From JABWCQ01 sp964587105 (lineage in GTDB: Bacteria > Electryoneota > RPQS01): a DNA stretch of 64,000 nucleotides. A model generated the notes under the pieces. It had not been told where the DNA came from. It ran no database searches and saw only the letters and a program-made list of their open reading frames with translations. This document shows positions 1-6,573 of this stretch, one piece after another. The stretch is from the NCBI GenBank assembly GCA_964587105.1, contig CAZPKG010000007.1:62001-126000 (forward strand), written 5' to 3'. How positions within the stretch are numbered: position 1 is the stretch's first letter; the number at the start of each line of letters is the position of its first letter. The position numbers were made by a program, and so were the translations under genes.

Positions 1-1
1 T

Positions 2-352
2 GGTTACGCAGCAAACGCGAAATGGGAAATAGATTTACCTTGGTTCAGCTTTTGTGCCTCGATTCTTATTCTCCTTGCAGGAATTGTTGCAATGGCTGCA
101 TTTTGGTACATGGATCGCTGGTACCATATCTTTTTGCGTGCATCAGTTGCGCATGGAATGAAGATCGAAAAGATGCACGTTACAAATATGGAAGAACTAG
201 GTCTTGCAACTGCAATAACTGAGGCAAGTCACAATACACAATTGGTGATAGGCAAGACATCTGTTGATCGCCTCAATGTATTTTACTTTGGATTAGTAAG
301 TGCACATGTCATTCTAATTCTTATGTTTCTCATGATGGAGAAACTTGCTTAG
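2..352 (+). CDS. Membrane protein, C-terminal part (cut by window edge)
   Basis: The frame is open from the window edge to a TAG at 350-352, so the start lies outside; about 116 residues are visible. Two hydrophobic segments are seen, one around visible residues 18-38 and one at the very C-terminus, with a mostly polar stretch of about 45 residues between. Right after the first segment comes an MDRWYHIFLRASV stretch, reminiscent of small octameric RipA-type membrane proteins, but this is only an impression. Base composition is more AT-rich than the genes from 1100 onward, as in its neighbour, which hints at an accessory region. Function unknown. Confidence 0.55.
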   Translation, partial: GYAANAKWEIDLPWFSFCASILILLAGIVAMAAFWYMDRWYHIFLRASVAHGMKIEKMHVTNMEELGLATAITEASHNTQLVIGKTSVDRLNVFYFGLVSAHVILILMFLMMEKLA

Positions 353-464
353 TTTACGTGTTTGAAATTTAGCCGCTTCGTGAAACCACGTGGGGGAATT
401 ATTGTATTCCCCATATTTTCATCAAATCATACAATCCAAGAATAGTTTATCAAAGGATTGAACA

Positions 465-875
465 ATGATCAGATTCTTGATAATGGGTCTAGTTGTAGGT
501 GCGTTGCAAGCAAACGTTTACGCTGAAGAAAAATCAATTGTTGGACCTGTACTACTCGGAACTGGAATTGCATTAATAAGTTCGGGATTTGTTGGAACGA
601 TGAGTGCTGCAGCTTGGACACCTTTGATTGAAGACCAAGAGGAGTGGATTGACGAACTCAGGCGGGGTGGCTATGATACGAGCGATGCAACCGCAGCTTT
701 GAGTGACATGAAAAGCTCAAGATCGAATATTAAGACGGTTGCCATGGTAAGCCTGAGTGCTGGAATTATTAGCGCAGTCGTTGGCATGGTCAAGATTGAA
801 AACGCTAAGCGTGTTAAGGTCTTGCCGCAGGTTACTAAGCAGCAAGCATCCATTAATATTGGGTACAGTTTCTGA
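465..875 (+). CDS. Small secreted or envelope protein, unknown
   Basis: A 136-residue protein with an N-terminal signal peptide (hydrophobic residues 3-17, Ala-x-Ala-like end near residue 20), so it should leave the cytoplasm. Two further hydrophobic stretches (about 25-50 and 92-108) flank an acidic, Trp-containing middle. The C-terminus ends in an alternating pattern finishing in Phe (NIGYSF), as in outer-membrane beta signals, but the protein is too short for a normal barrel. An AAAGGA element precedes the ATG. Lower GC than the genes further right. I do not recognise the family. Confidence 0.55.
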   Translation: MIRFLIMGLVVGALQANVYAEEKSIVGPVLLGTGIALISSGFVGTMSAAAWTPLIEDQEEWIDELRRGGYDTSDATAALSDMKSSRSNIKTVAMVSLSAGIISAVVGMVKIENAKRVKVLPQVTKQQASINIGYSF

Positions 876-937
876 CAATGCGATTGTGAAGAGTTGTTTG
901 GGGTTGGCGGATTGCGCTTGGGGCGATAACCTCCTTT

Positions 938-1042
938 GACGAGATCCTTCACTGCGTTCAGGATGACAAGGTGTTTGGAGTTGGTGGTTTGAGTTTGACA
1001 TGCTCGTGGCGCTTGACAAGATCCTTACAGAGGATGACAGAA
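938..1042. repeat. Two copies of an intergenic repeat (gatcctt...aggatgaca type)
   Basis: Two related copies, 938-970 and about 1013-1042, each a palindrome of the form gatcctt...aggatgaca. Related copies with a GCNGCGGC core occur at 55552-56027. On the minus strand the first copy would read HPERSEGS, a peptide often mis-annotated from such repeats. Short minus-strand frames here are therefore not genes. Confidence 0.7.
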
Positions 1043-1087
1043 GGAGAGCGCGGATGCTCTTGACATGCTCGGCTCGCTTGACTGATT

Positions 1088-1123
1088 GACCCCCCTTTAT
1101 CCCCCCGGAGGACCGGGGGGAAA
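1088..1123. repeat. C-run/G-run palindromic repeat, copy 1
   Basis: A run of Cs, a TTTAT linker, another C run and then a G run form a hairpin-prone element. Variants lie at 2366-2402, 54559-54594, 56035-56079 and 57117-57161, always outside genes. Confidence 0.7.
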
Positions 1124-1141
1124 TTGCAGAGAGGATTTGTT

Positions 1142-1426
1142 ATGTTCGTCTCGATTGGCATACATCGGCATCCTAAGCCTGAGAAGCGCGAGTTGTTGAT
1201 TGACTCGATGCGGAGATTCGGGGCGGCGATGCAGGGGTGTAAGGGGCTTGTGAATGTTTACCAGCTTGAAGATAAAGAGTCTGGCGCATTGGTGGGACTC
1301 GCGATTTGGGAGACGCGCGAAGATTGGATGGCTGCGCGGCCCGCGATGATTGAAGCGGTTAAGGACGACCCATTTGATGAGTGGGAAGACAGCGAACCTG
1401 AAGGTTTTCGTTTGATTCCGGTATAA
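1142..1426 (+). CDS. Small dimeric alpha/beta-barrel (ABM-like) protein
   Basis: A 94-residue protein whose pattern of an N-terminal beta strand (MFVSIGIHRH), helix, strand (GLVNVYQLED), strand (ALVGLAIWETREDW) and final helix fits the ferredoxin-like fold of antibiotic-biosynthesis-monooxygenase proteins. These act as dimers in oxidation or quality-control roles. The start is set at ATG 1142 because AGAGGA at 1130-1135 lies six bases upstream; the in-frame TTG at 1124 would place that motif inside the gene. It stands alone between repeats. Family assignment is moderate and the substrate unknown. Confidence 0.6.
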   Translation: MFVSIGIHRHPKPEKRELLIDSMRRFGAAMQGCKGLVNVYQLEDKESGALVGLAIWETREDWMAARPAMIEAVKDDPFDEWEDSEPEGFRLIPV

Positions 1427-1483
1427 TTCATGGGGCATCCGCAGCGGATGCCGCCGCGAAATATTTCGTTTGATTCCGGTATA
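1406..1483. repeat. 20-bp direct duplication flanking a hairpin
   Basis: The same 20 bases occur at 1406-1425 (the end of the preceding gene) and 1464-1483, 58 bp apart. Between them sits a GCATCC-GCA-GCGGATGC palindrome (about 1434-1451). A related palindrome (GGCACCC...GGGTGCC) is at 2323-2341. The arrangement resembles a small insertion with a target duplication, or a local tandem duplication. Confidence 0.65.
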
Positions 1484-1506
1484 GTAACGGCGGTTGGAGG
1501 GGAATA

Positions 1507-2310
1507 ATGAGAGTGGTTTGGATATTTTGCTTGCTTGTTGCGAGCGCGGCTTCGGCTTATGACATCGCGGATTTCACGCGCGACGCGAAGGCGCATCACG
1601 AGCGCTATTTGAATGAGTTGAACGGGCTTGAGCTTGACGTGACGGGAACGATTACGCAGCCGGGTCACGACTCTTACGCGATTGACGCGAAGTATTTTAC
1701 ACGCGGCAAAAGTTGGCGCACGGATGCAGTGCTCAAACAGATTGGCAAGGACGACGGATTCCCGATGACCGTGCTCTTTGACGGGCAGCAGATTTGGGCC
1801 AGTATGCTGGGGATGAAGTTGAAAGTTCCGCGCGGAGATGTTGACAATCGTGTGCGCGGATACATATATTGGGAGGAACCTGCGGCGGGGTCGGCGATTG
1901 CGGGTGAAGAGACGATTAACGGGCGAGCATGCTGGGTGATTACGACTCCGCTGCGGGAATCGGACGGCTCGGCGGTGACGATGAAGAGCTGGTACGACAA
2001 AGAGCATTTTGTGCTCGTGCAGTCGGAAAGCACGCTCGACGCAAAGCCTGTGCGAATGGAGTTTACGGATTTTCGCGAACTGCGCAAGGGATATGTGATT
2101 CCTCATGCGATGCGGGCCGTGCAAAACGACGTGCAAATTGTGAACGCGCAGATCGTGTCGGTAGCTTCCGGTGATGCCATCAGCAACTCGCTGTTTGATT
2201 CGGCAAGTCTGGATGGAAAAGATTTCCCCGACATGGCTGAGCTGATGCGCACGATGCAGATTTTCGGCAAGGTGTTCACGAATGAAGTGTCGAAGCTGCT
2301 GAAGGAGTAA
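1507..2310 (+). CDS. Periplasmic LolA-like outer-membrane lipoprotein-sorting family protein
   Basis: A 267-residue exported protein: signal peptide at residues 1-17 ending in ASAASA, then a beta-rich body. Features of the LolA/LolB-like half-barrel group are YLNELNGLELDVTGTI near the start, paired strands, and a WYDKEHFVLVQSE strand pair in the second half. Members bind lipid moieties in the periplasm or act in envelope biogenesis. GGAGGGG lies just upstream of the ATG. It appears monocistronic, between palindromic repeats. The superfamily call is moderately secure; a lipoprotein-chaperone role is inferred only. Confidence 0.6.
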   Translation: MRVVWIFCLLVASAASAYDIADFTRDAKAHHERYLNELNGLELDVTGTITQPGHDSYAIDAKYFTRGKSWRTDAVLKQIGKDDGFPMTVLFDGQQIWASMLGMKLKVPRGDVDNRVRGYIYWEEPAAGSAIAGEETINGRACWVITTPLRESDGSAVTMKSWYDKEHFVLVQSESTLDAKPVRMEFTDFRELRKGYVIPHAMRAVQNDVQIVNAQIVSVASGDAISNSLFDSASLDGKDFPDMAELMRTMQIFGKVFTNEVSKLLKE

Positions 2311-2320
2311 CTGCTTGTTC

Positions 2321-2402
2321 GGGGCACCCGCAGCGGGTGCCGCCGCGAGTAAGGCGAGCGGAAGCAGACCCCCCTTAATCCCCCCGCTCGCGGGGGGAAA
2401 TC
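2321..2402. repeat. Palindrome plus C-run/G-run repeat, copy 2
   Basis: A GGCACCC/GGGTGCC palindrome at 2323-2341 is followed by the second copy of the C-run/G-run element at 2366-2402. Both are intergenic and may contribute to transcript ends after the LolA-like gene. Confidence 0.6.
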
Positions 2403-2466
2403 AGAACTGAATTTGGAACCGCGCTTTTCTACGGGTAACACGACCAACCCGAGCGCGGAAGTGTTG

Positions 2467-2483
2467 CACACTTTTCAAGTGTG
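2467..2483 (+). other. Hairpin in tRNA-Ser leader
   Basis: CACACTT-TTC-AAGTGTG forms a 7-bp stem with a three-base loop one base before the tRNA. The other tRNA-Ser gene has CTACTT-TTC-AAGTAG at the same place (4889-4903) with compensating base changes. Confidence 0.6.
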
Positions 2484-2484
2484 T

Positions 2485-2572
2485 GGAGAGGTGGCAGAGT
2501 GGTCGAATGCGGCGGCCTCGAAAGCCGTTGTACCGCTTGTCGGTACCGGGGGTTCGAATCCCTCCCTCTCCG
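2485..2572 (+). tRNA. tRNA-Ser (anticodon CGA)
   Basis: An 88-nt class II tRNA. The acceptor GGAGAGG pairs with CCTCTCC at 2565-2571, with discriminator G. The anticodon stem CGGC/GCCG carries loop CTCGAAA (anticodon CGA). There is a long variable arm and a GGTTCGAATCC T arm. CCA is not encoded. Confidence 0.95.
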
Positions 2573-2576
2573 CTAA

Positions 2577-2609
2577 GCTCTGCCCCGGTCATTGTGGCCG
2601 GGGCAGAGC
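2577..2609 (+). terminator. Strong hairpin after tRNA-Ser, no T run
   Basis: GCTCTGCCCCGG (2577-2588) pairs perfectly with CCGGGGCAGAGC (2598-2609). No U tract follows, so it may be a processing or pausing hairpin rather than a classical terminator. Confidence 0.5.
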
Positions 2610-2644
2610 AATCCGTTAGCGAACCATTTCAGGTGGGCAATGCG

Positions 2645-2839
2645 ATGAAATTTTTTCAGAGCTATTGGTTTCCATTTGCGTTTACCATTGCGGCGATGGC
2701 ATATGCATATCAGCTGGACGCTCGTGACGGAGGTATTGCGTGGCCCCTCTTGCTGACAGGAACAATAATTGCCGGTGCGGGTTTCTTTGGCGGGAGCTAT
2801 TTGATACGCAAACATTCGAGTAAGCATGAACACCGCTGA
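2645..2839 (+). CDS. Small two-helix membrane protein
   Basis: A 64-residue protein with two membrane segments (about residues 8-24 and 34-53), a short polar loop with DARDGG between them, and a basic, His-rich tail. ATG 2645 is preceded by AGGTGG. The last 14 bases overlap the DinB-family gene, so translation is probably coupled. A longer frame reading back through the tRNA is rejected. Function unknown; the coupling suggests one transcript with the next three genes. Confidence 0.6.
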   Translation: MKFFQSYWFPFAFTIAAMAYAYQLDARDGGIAWPLLLTGTIIAGAGFFGGSYLIRKHSSKHEHR

Positions 2840-3302
2840 TTTGCAGACGCAGTTGGGCTTTTGTCACTTCTGCATCATCACGAATCTTGAAGAGATTACC
2901 GAAGCGCAGGCGCTGATCGAGCCGAAGCCGTCCGGGAATCCTGTGAATTACGTGCTCGGCCACATTGTGGCATACCGGATGCATGTGTGCCAAGTGTTGA
3001 ACGTTTTACATCCGTGGAAAGACGCACAGTTCGCGGTTTACGATGAGTCATGGCCTAAGACGGACAGGTCAAAGCTCTTGAGCTTGGCGAAGCTCAAAGC
3101 GGATGAAGAGCACACTCACGCGATCTTACGCGAGGGGATTGAGAATTTCGACGGCGATTGGGATGAGCTTTGGCCGCAGCGCAAAGAGGGGAGCATGCAA
3201 TCATACGGACGGCGCGTGCAGTTTTTCATGCAGCACGAGGCCTATCATGCAGGACAGTTGGGAAGTTTAAGACGAGCATTAGGGTTGCCGGGAAAGATAT
3301 AG
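2826..3302 (+). CDS. DinB-family four-helix protein
   Basis: A 158-residue protein of the DinB/YfiT-type four-helix bundle superfamily, metal-dependent enzymes related to thiol transferases. Visible family features are a first metal-type His in VLGHIVAYR (about residue 46) and the C-terminal HEAYHAGQLGSLRR motif (about 137-150), which supplies two more His. Its length is normal for the family. It starts inside the preceding small membrane gene and is followed after 25 bp by a VOC protein; such genes often cluster in detoxification or stress loci. The cofactor and substrate cannot be read from sequence. Confidence 0.85.
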   Translation: MNTADLQTQLGFCHFCIITNLEEITEAQALIEPKPSGNPVNYVLGHIVAYRMHVCQVLNVLHPWKDAQFAVYDESWPKTDRSKLLSLAKLKADEEHTHAILREGIENFDGDWDELWPQRKEGSMQSYGRRVQFFMQHEAYHAGQLGSLRRALGLPGKI

Positions 3303-3327
3303 TTCTCATTTCTCAAAGGGGAGAAGC

Positions 3328-3684
3328 ATGGGACGACCGATTCATTTTGAGCTGCAAAGCAGCGATTGCGCGAAGGCGCAGAAATTCTACGGAGAACTTT
3401 TCGGCTGGAAGTTTCAGCAATTCGGCAGTCATGAATATTGGCTGGCGATGACCGGAGAGGGCCCGGGGATTGACGGCGGGTTGATGCCGACGAACGGATT
3501 GAAAAACTGGGTGTGCGCTATTGAGGTTGAGAATCTTGACGCGCATCTCGAGAAAGTTGCAGCGGCAGGCGGAGTGATTGTCGTGCCGAAGATGGCGATT
3601 CCGGGTGTGGGCTGGCTGGCTTATGGAAATGATCCCGATGGAAATATTTTCGGGATGATGCAAGCGGATCAGAGCGCGGCATAA
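3328..3684 (+). CDS. VOC-family (glyoxalase/bleomycin-resistance-like) protein
   Basis: A 118-residue single vicinal-oxygen-chelate domain. Family hallmarks: an N-terminal strand with His (IHFELQSSD), helix AQKFYGELFGW, and the C-terminal strand with NDPDGNIFGMM. Members are metal-dependent lyases, dioxygenases or drug-binding proteins that work as dimers. AAGGGGAG precedes the ATG. Only two bases separate it from the next gene, so the two are co-transcribed. The exact reaction is unknown. Confidence 0.85.
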   Translation: MGRPIHFELQSSDCAKAQKFYGELFGWKFQQFGSHEYWLAMTGEGPGIDGGLMPTNGLKNWVCAIEVENLDAHLEKVAAAGGVIVVPKMAIPGVGWLAYGNDPDGNIFGMMQADQSAA

Positions 3685-3686
3685 CC

Positions 3687-4829
3687 ATGGCAACCAGCAG
3701 TATCAAGCTCAAAGACGGCGAGAAATCCATTGCCGCTTATTTGAAATCGCTTCCCAAAGGTCAGCGTGAGATTGCTGAAGCGCTTCACGCGCTGATCATG
3801 AAATCCGTACCGAAAGCTGAAGTTGTGATCAAGTGGGGCTACCCGTGGTACAATTTGGATGGAGCGGACTTCACTTATCTTGCCGGTGTGGCCAAGCGGA
3901 TTAACTTCGGATTCCCGCGCGGAGCAGAACTTGAAAGTGATTTGCTCGAAGGCACGGGCAAGGGGATGCGGCACATCAAGGTTGCCACGCTCGATGACAT
4001 TCAGCCGCGTGTGTTTACAGCTTTGTTAAAGAGCGCGGTGAAGCTTCCGACGACTGAAACGAAGCCGGCAAAAGCAGCAGTCAAGAAGACGGCGGCGAAA
4101 ATCGCGGTGAAAGCATCGGCTAAGACCGCTGATAAGAGCAACGGCGCGCATGGTTATACGTTTGATTCGCTGATGGCTGAGATGAAAAAGCTTGGCACTG
4201 CGCAGGCGGTGAAGATATACAAGCGGCATGGAATGTCCGAGCCGTTGTTCGGCGTCAGCTTCGCGAACCTTGGGATTCTCAAGAAGAAGATCAAAGTTGA
4301 CCATGATTTGGCACAGAAGCTGTGGTCATCGCGGAATGGCGACGCGCGAAATCTGGCAGTGATGATTGCCGATCCAGCGGAATTTTCTTCAAAGCAAGTG
4401 GATGCATGGGCAAACGATCAAGATTTCTACGGATCGTGTGACATGCTTTCGGGTTTGATTGGAAAAACAATGTTCGCGCAAGAGAAAGCCGAAGCGTGGA
4501 TCAAATCCAAAGACGAGTGGATTGGCCGCACGGGTTGGAATTTGGTCGGCGGGTTGGCGATGAATCTGGAGAATAAGCTTCCGGATTCATATTTCGAACC
4601 TCTGTTAGTAAAAATTGAGAAGGAAATTCACGGCGCGAAGAATTTCACTCGGCACGCGATGAACATGACGTTGATTTGCATCGGTGCGAGAAGCGCGGGC
4701 CTGCGCAAGAAAGCGGAAGCTGCTGCGGGCCGAATTGGCAAAGTTCACGTGGATCACGGCGAGACGGATTGTAAAACTCCTCCAGCGATTCCCTACATCG
4801 AAAAGATGTGGGCGCGCAAGAAGAAATAA
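3687..4829 (+). CDS. DUF1801-AlkD-like DNA alkylation repair fusion
   Basis: A 380-residue two-domain protein. Residues about 8-110 match the DUF1801 fold (VVIKWGYPWYN, a trehalose-linked YdhG-like domain). Residues about 112-145 are a Lys/Ala-rich flexible linker. Residues about 147-378 are an AlkD-like helical-repeat glycosylase domain that would scan DNA and release alkylated purines: it has YTFDSLMAEMK, then RNLAVMIAD, the DFYGSCDMLSGL turn and the final NFTRHAMNMTLICIG helix. It is last in the 2645-4829 gene run. The two domains are more often separate proteins. Domain calls are solid; the benefit of fusion is unknown. Confidence 0.85.
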   Translation: MATSSIKLKDGEKSIAAYLKSLPKGQREIAEALHALIMKSVPKAEVVIKWGYPWYNLDGADFTYLAGVAKRINFGFPRGAELESDLLEGTGKGMRHIKVATLDDIQPRVFTALLKSAVKLPTTETKPAKAAVKKTAAKIAVKASAKTADKSNGAHGYTFDSLMAEMKKLGTAQAVKIYKRHGMSEPLFGVSFANLGILKKKIKVDHDLAQKLWSSRNGDARNLAVMIADPAEFSSKQVDAWANDQDFYGSCDMLSGLIGKTMFAQEKAEAWIKSKDEWIGRTGWNLVGGLAMNLENKLPDSYFEPLLVKIEKEIHGAKNFTRHAMNMTLICIGARSAGLRKKAEAAAGRIGKVHVDHGETDCKTPPAIPYIEKMWARKKK

Positions 4830-4849
4830 GATTGTTTAACCGCGAATAA

Positions 4850-4874
4850 TTTCAAGAGCCCACCGCTCTTGAAA
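4850..4874 (+). terminator. Perfect hairpin after the AlkD-like gene
   Basis: TTTCAAGAGC and GCTCTTGAAA form a 10-bp stem with a five-base loop, 21 bases after the stop codon. No T run follows, so termination strength is uncertain. Confidence 0.5.
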
Positions 4875-4888
4875 CGCGGCAAAGTTGC

Positions 4889-4903
4889 CTACTTTTCAAG
4901 TAG
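4889..4903 (+). other. Hairpin in second tRNA-Ser leader
   Basis: CTACTT-TTC-AAGTAG directly abuts the tRNA and covaries with the hairpin at 2467-2483. Both are preceded by GTTGC. Confidence 0.6.
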
Positions 4904-4990
4904 GGAGAGGTGGCCGAGTGGTTGAAGGCACACGCTTGGAAGGCGTGCATACGGGAAACCGTATCGGGGGTTCGAATCCCCCTCTCTCCG
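4904..4990 (+). tRNA. tRNA-Ser (anticodon GGA)
   Basis: An 87-nt class II tRNA. The acceptor GGAGAGG pairs with TCTCTCC at 4983-4989, with discriminator G. The anticodon stem CACGC/GCGTG carries loop TTGGAAG (anticodon GGA). The long variable arm ACGG...CCGT and a GGTTCGAATCC T arm are present. CCA is not encoded. Confidence 0.95.
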
Positions 4991-5000
4991 CAGATGACTT

Positions 5001-5036
5001 AGCCCTTGACATGTATGTGTCAGGGGCTTTGTCTTT
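5001..5036 (+). terminator. Rho-independent terminator of tRNA-Ser
   Basis: AGCCCTTGACA (5001-5011) pairs with TGTCAGGGGCT (5018-5028, one G-U), followed by TTTGTCTTTT. Confidence 0.85.
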
Positions 5037-5088
5037 TGGGGTGTAACTTTTTGGCGTGGTAAACGTATAATGTCTGAGCAGGCTGCAA

Positions 5089-5577
5089 ATGACCAATTAT
5101 CACGAGCTTTACACCCGTTATGCGGGTGACGTTTACCGTTTCGCCTTGTTTTTGTGCGGGGATACAGAACAGGCGGAGGAAATCACCGCCGAGACGTTTG
5201 CTCGCGCAATCACCGGACGGACACCTCTTGTTACGTCCTCGGTCAAGGGATATCTGCTCACCATTGCGAGAAATCTTCACGTCGATACGATACGGCACCA
5301 CAAGCGGCTCACGGAACTGACACCCGAGCTTCCCGATACACGGCCACAATTGGATCATATTGTTATACAGAAAACAGAACTGGAAGCACTGCAAGTGTAT
5401 TTGCAGACATTCCCTGAAGTAGATAGATCGGCGTTGTTGCTTCGCGTTGACGGACTTCCGTATGAAGAGATTGCAGAAATGCTAAATATCTCGCAGGCTT
5501 CCGCAAAGGTCAAAGTACATCGTTTGCGGTTGAAGTTAGCAGAATGGCGAGCAAATCGCGAACAGCCAGAAACCTAA
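5089..5577 (+). CDS. ECF-type RNA polymerase sigma factor
   Basis: A 162-residue extracytoplasmic-function sigma factor. Region 2 covers about residues 7-72 (YRFALFLCGDTEQAEEITAE, then VKGYLLTIARN and DTIRHHKR). Region 4 covers about 100-155 (FPEVDRSALLLR, YEEIAEMLNIS, SAKVKVHRLRLKL) with the usual helix-turn-helix. It would direct RNA polymerase to a small stress or envelope regulon. The gene overlaps or nearly abuts the membrane protein downstream, which has the layout of an anti-sigma partner. Its target promoters are not identifiable here. Confidence 0.92.
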   Translation: MTNYHELYTRYAGDVYRFALFLCGDTEQAEEITAETFARAITGRTPLVTSSVKGYLLTIARNLHVDTIRHHKRLTELTPELPDTRPQLDHIVIQKTELEALQVYLQTFPEVDRSALLLRVDGLPYEEIAEMLNISQASAKVKVHRLRLKLAEWRANREQPET

Positions 5578-5594
5578 ACCCGTTGGAGAGTGAA

Positions 5595-6359
5595 ATGGAA
5601 TCCGTTCATCGGAATGTCATACTTGATCTTCTACCTGCCTACATCGCCGGTGAAGTTAGCGATGAGACGCGAGTTTTGGTTGAGGAGTTTGCACGAGGCG
5701 ACGTGCAGATAACGCGATTAATTCGCGCAGGTGCGCACTATCCTTCGGCGACCACTGCCAGAGTATCGCTTCCAGAAAGTCTGGAAGTAAAAGCGATGAA
5801 ACGGATTCGCCAGAGTATTCGCAGACAAATGGTTTATGTCGCGATGGCCACGGTGGCACTGTTGATGGTGCCGTTTACTGCAATGCAATTCACCAGTGAA
5901 GTGAACTGGAGTCCGTTTGATTTTATCGTAATGGGAGCGCTATTGTTCGGCACAGGGTTAATGTATGTCCTGGTGTCGAGAATGTCCGAGAATTTCGCCT
6001 ATCGCGCCGCGGTCGGCCTTGGGGTCTTGACCAGCTTCCTCCTTGTTTGGGTGAACCTTGCCGTCGGGTTTATCGGATCAGAAGATAACCCGGCAAACGC
6101 GCTTTATCTCGGAGTACTGCTCACGGGACTTGTCGGAGCGGGAATCGCACGTTTCCGAGCAAAGGGCATGGCCCGGTCGCTGTTCGCAATGGCGATAGTT
6201 CAATTGTTAGTTCCGTTAGTGGCGATGATGATTTGGAGGCCATCGATGGACGATGCACCCGGTATCTTGGGGGTCTTCGTGTTAAATGGAGTATTTGCAG
6301 GGTTGTTTGTCTTGTCGGGGTTGCTTTTCGTGCGAGCTGGAAAGGCAGAAACGGCGTAG
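5595..6359 (+). CDS. Putative membrane anti-sigma factor
   Basis: A 254-residue protein. Its cytoplasmic N-terminus (ILDLLPAYIAGEVSDETR) resembles the helical zf-HC2-type anti-sigma domain without the Cys residues. Six hydrophobic segments follow from about residue 75 to the end. ATG 5595 is chosen because GGAG at 5585-5588 precedes it at good spacing; an in-frame ATG at 5544 lies inside the sigma gene. The position right after an ECF sigma factor and the N-terminal pattern suggest that it holds the sigma factor at the membrane. Inferred, not certain. Confidence 0.7.
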   Translation: MESVHRNVILDLLPAYIAGEVSDETRVLVEEFARGDVQITRLIRAGAHYPSATTARVSLPESLEVKAMKRIRQSIRRQMVYVAMATVALLMVPFTAMQFTSEVNWSPFDFIVMGALLFGTGLMYVLVSRMSENFAYRAAVGLGVLTSFLLVWVNLAVGFIGSEDNPANALYLGVLLTGLVGAGIARFRAKGMARSLFAMAIVQLLVPLVAMMIWRPSMDDAPGILGVFVLNGVFAGLFVLSGLLFVRAGKAETA

Positions 6360-6431
6360 TGGGAAGGCAAACTATGGTGCCATGATAAGTTGCCCAATTT
6401 GGGCTGAATTGCAGACGTTTGGTGCGATTGC

Positions 6432-6460
6432 TTGAATAGTAATCGTAATATTGTTATTAT
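6432..6460 (+). promoter_or_regulatory. Candidate promoter of the POT transporter
   Basis: TTGAAT (6432-6437), a 17-base spacer and TATTAT (6455-6460). Transcription would begin near 6467, where the structured leader starts. Confidence 0.45.
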
Positions 6461-6466
6461 CCATAT

Positions 6467-6535
6467 CAACAGCGCACGGGAAACCGCTGCGCTGTTGGGC
6501 ATTTTGCCCGTAAATGATTGGGCCGCTTGCGGCTC
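6467..6535 (+). ncRNA. Structured 5' leader with three hairpins
   Basis: Hairpin 1 (6467-6497): CAACAGCGCA pairs perfectly with TGCGCTGTTG and the inside folds as CGG-GAAA-CCG. Hairpin 2 (6497-6509): GGGC/GCCC. Hairpin 3 (6520-6535): GGGCCG/CGGCTC closing a CTTG loop. GNRA and CUUG tetraloops suggest a real RNA fold. It lies in the 5' region of the transporter, so a cis-regulatory role is possible. It matches no riboswitch class I recognise. Confidence 0.4.
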
Positions 6536-6573
6536 ATTTCCACGACTCCCTCCTCATAAGGGCATCATAATCT

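Noticed and set aside
1258..2136. Long minus-strand frame (292 codons) opposite the LolA-like gene
   Set aside because: Overlaps two better-supported genes with RBS; composition is His- and Arg-rich as in shadow frames.
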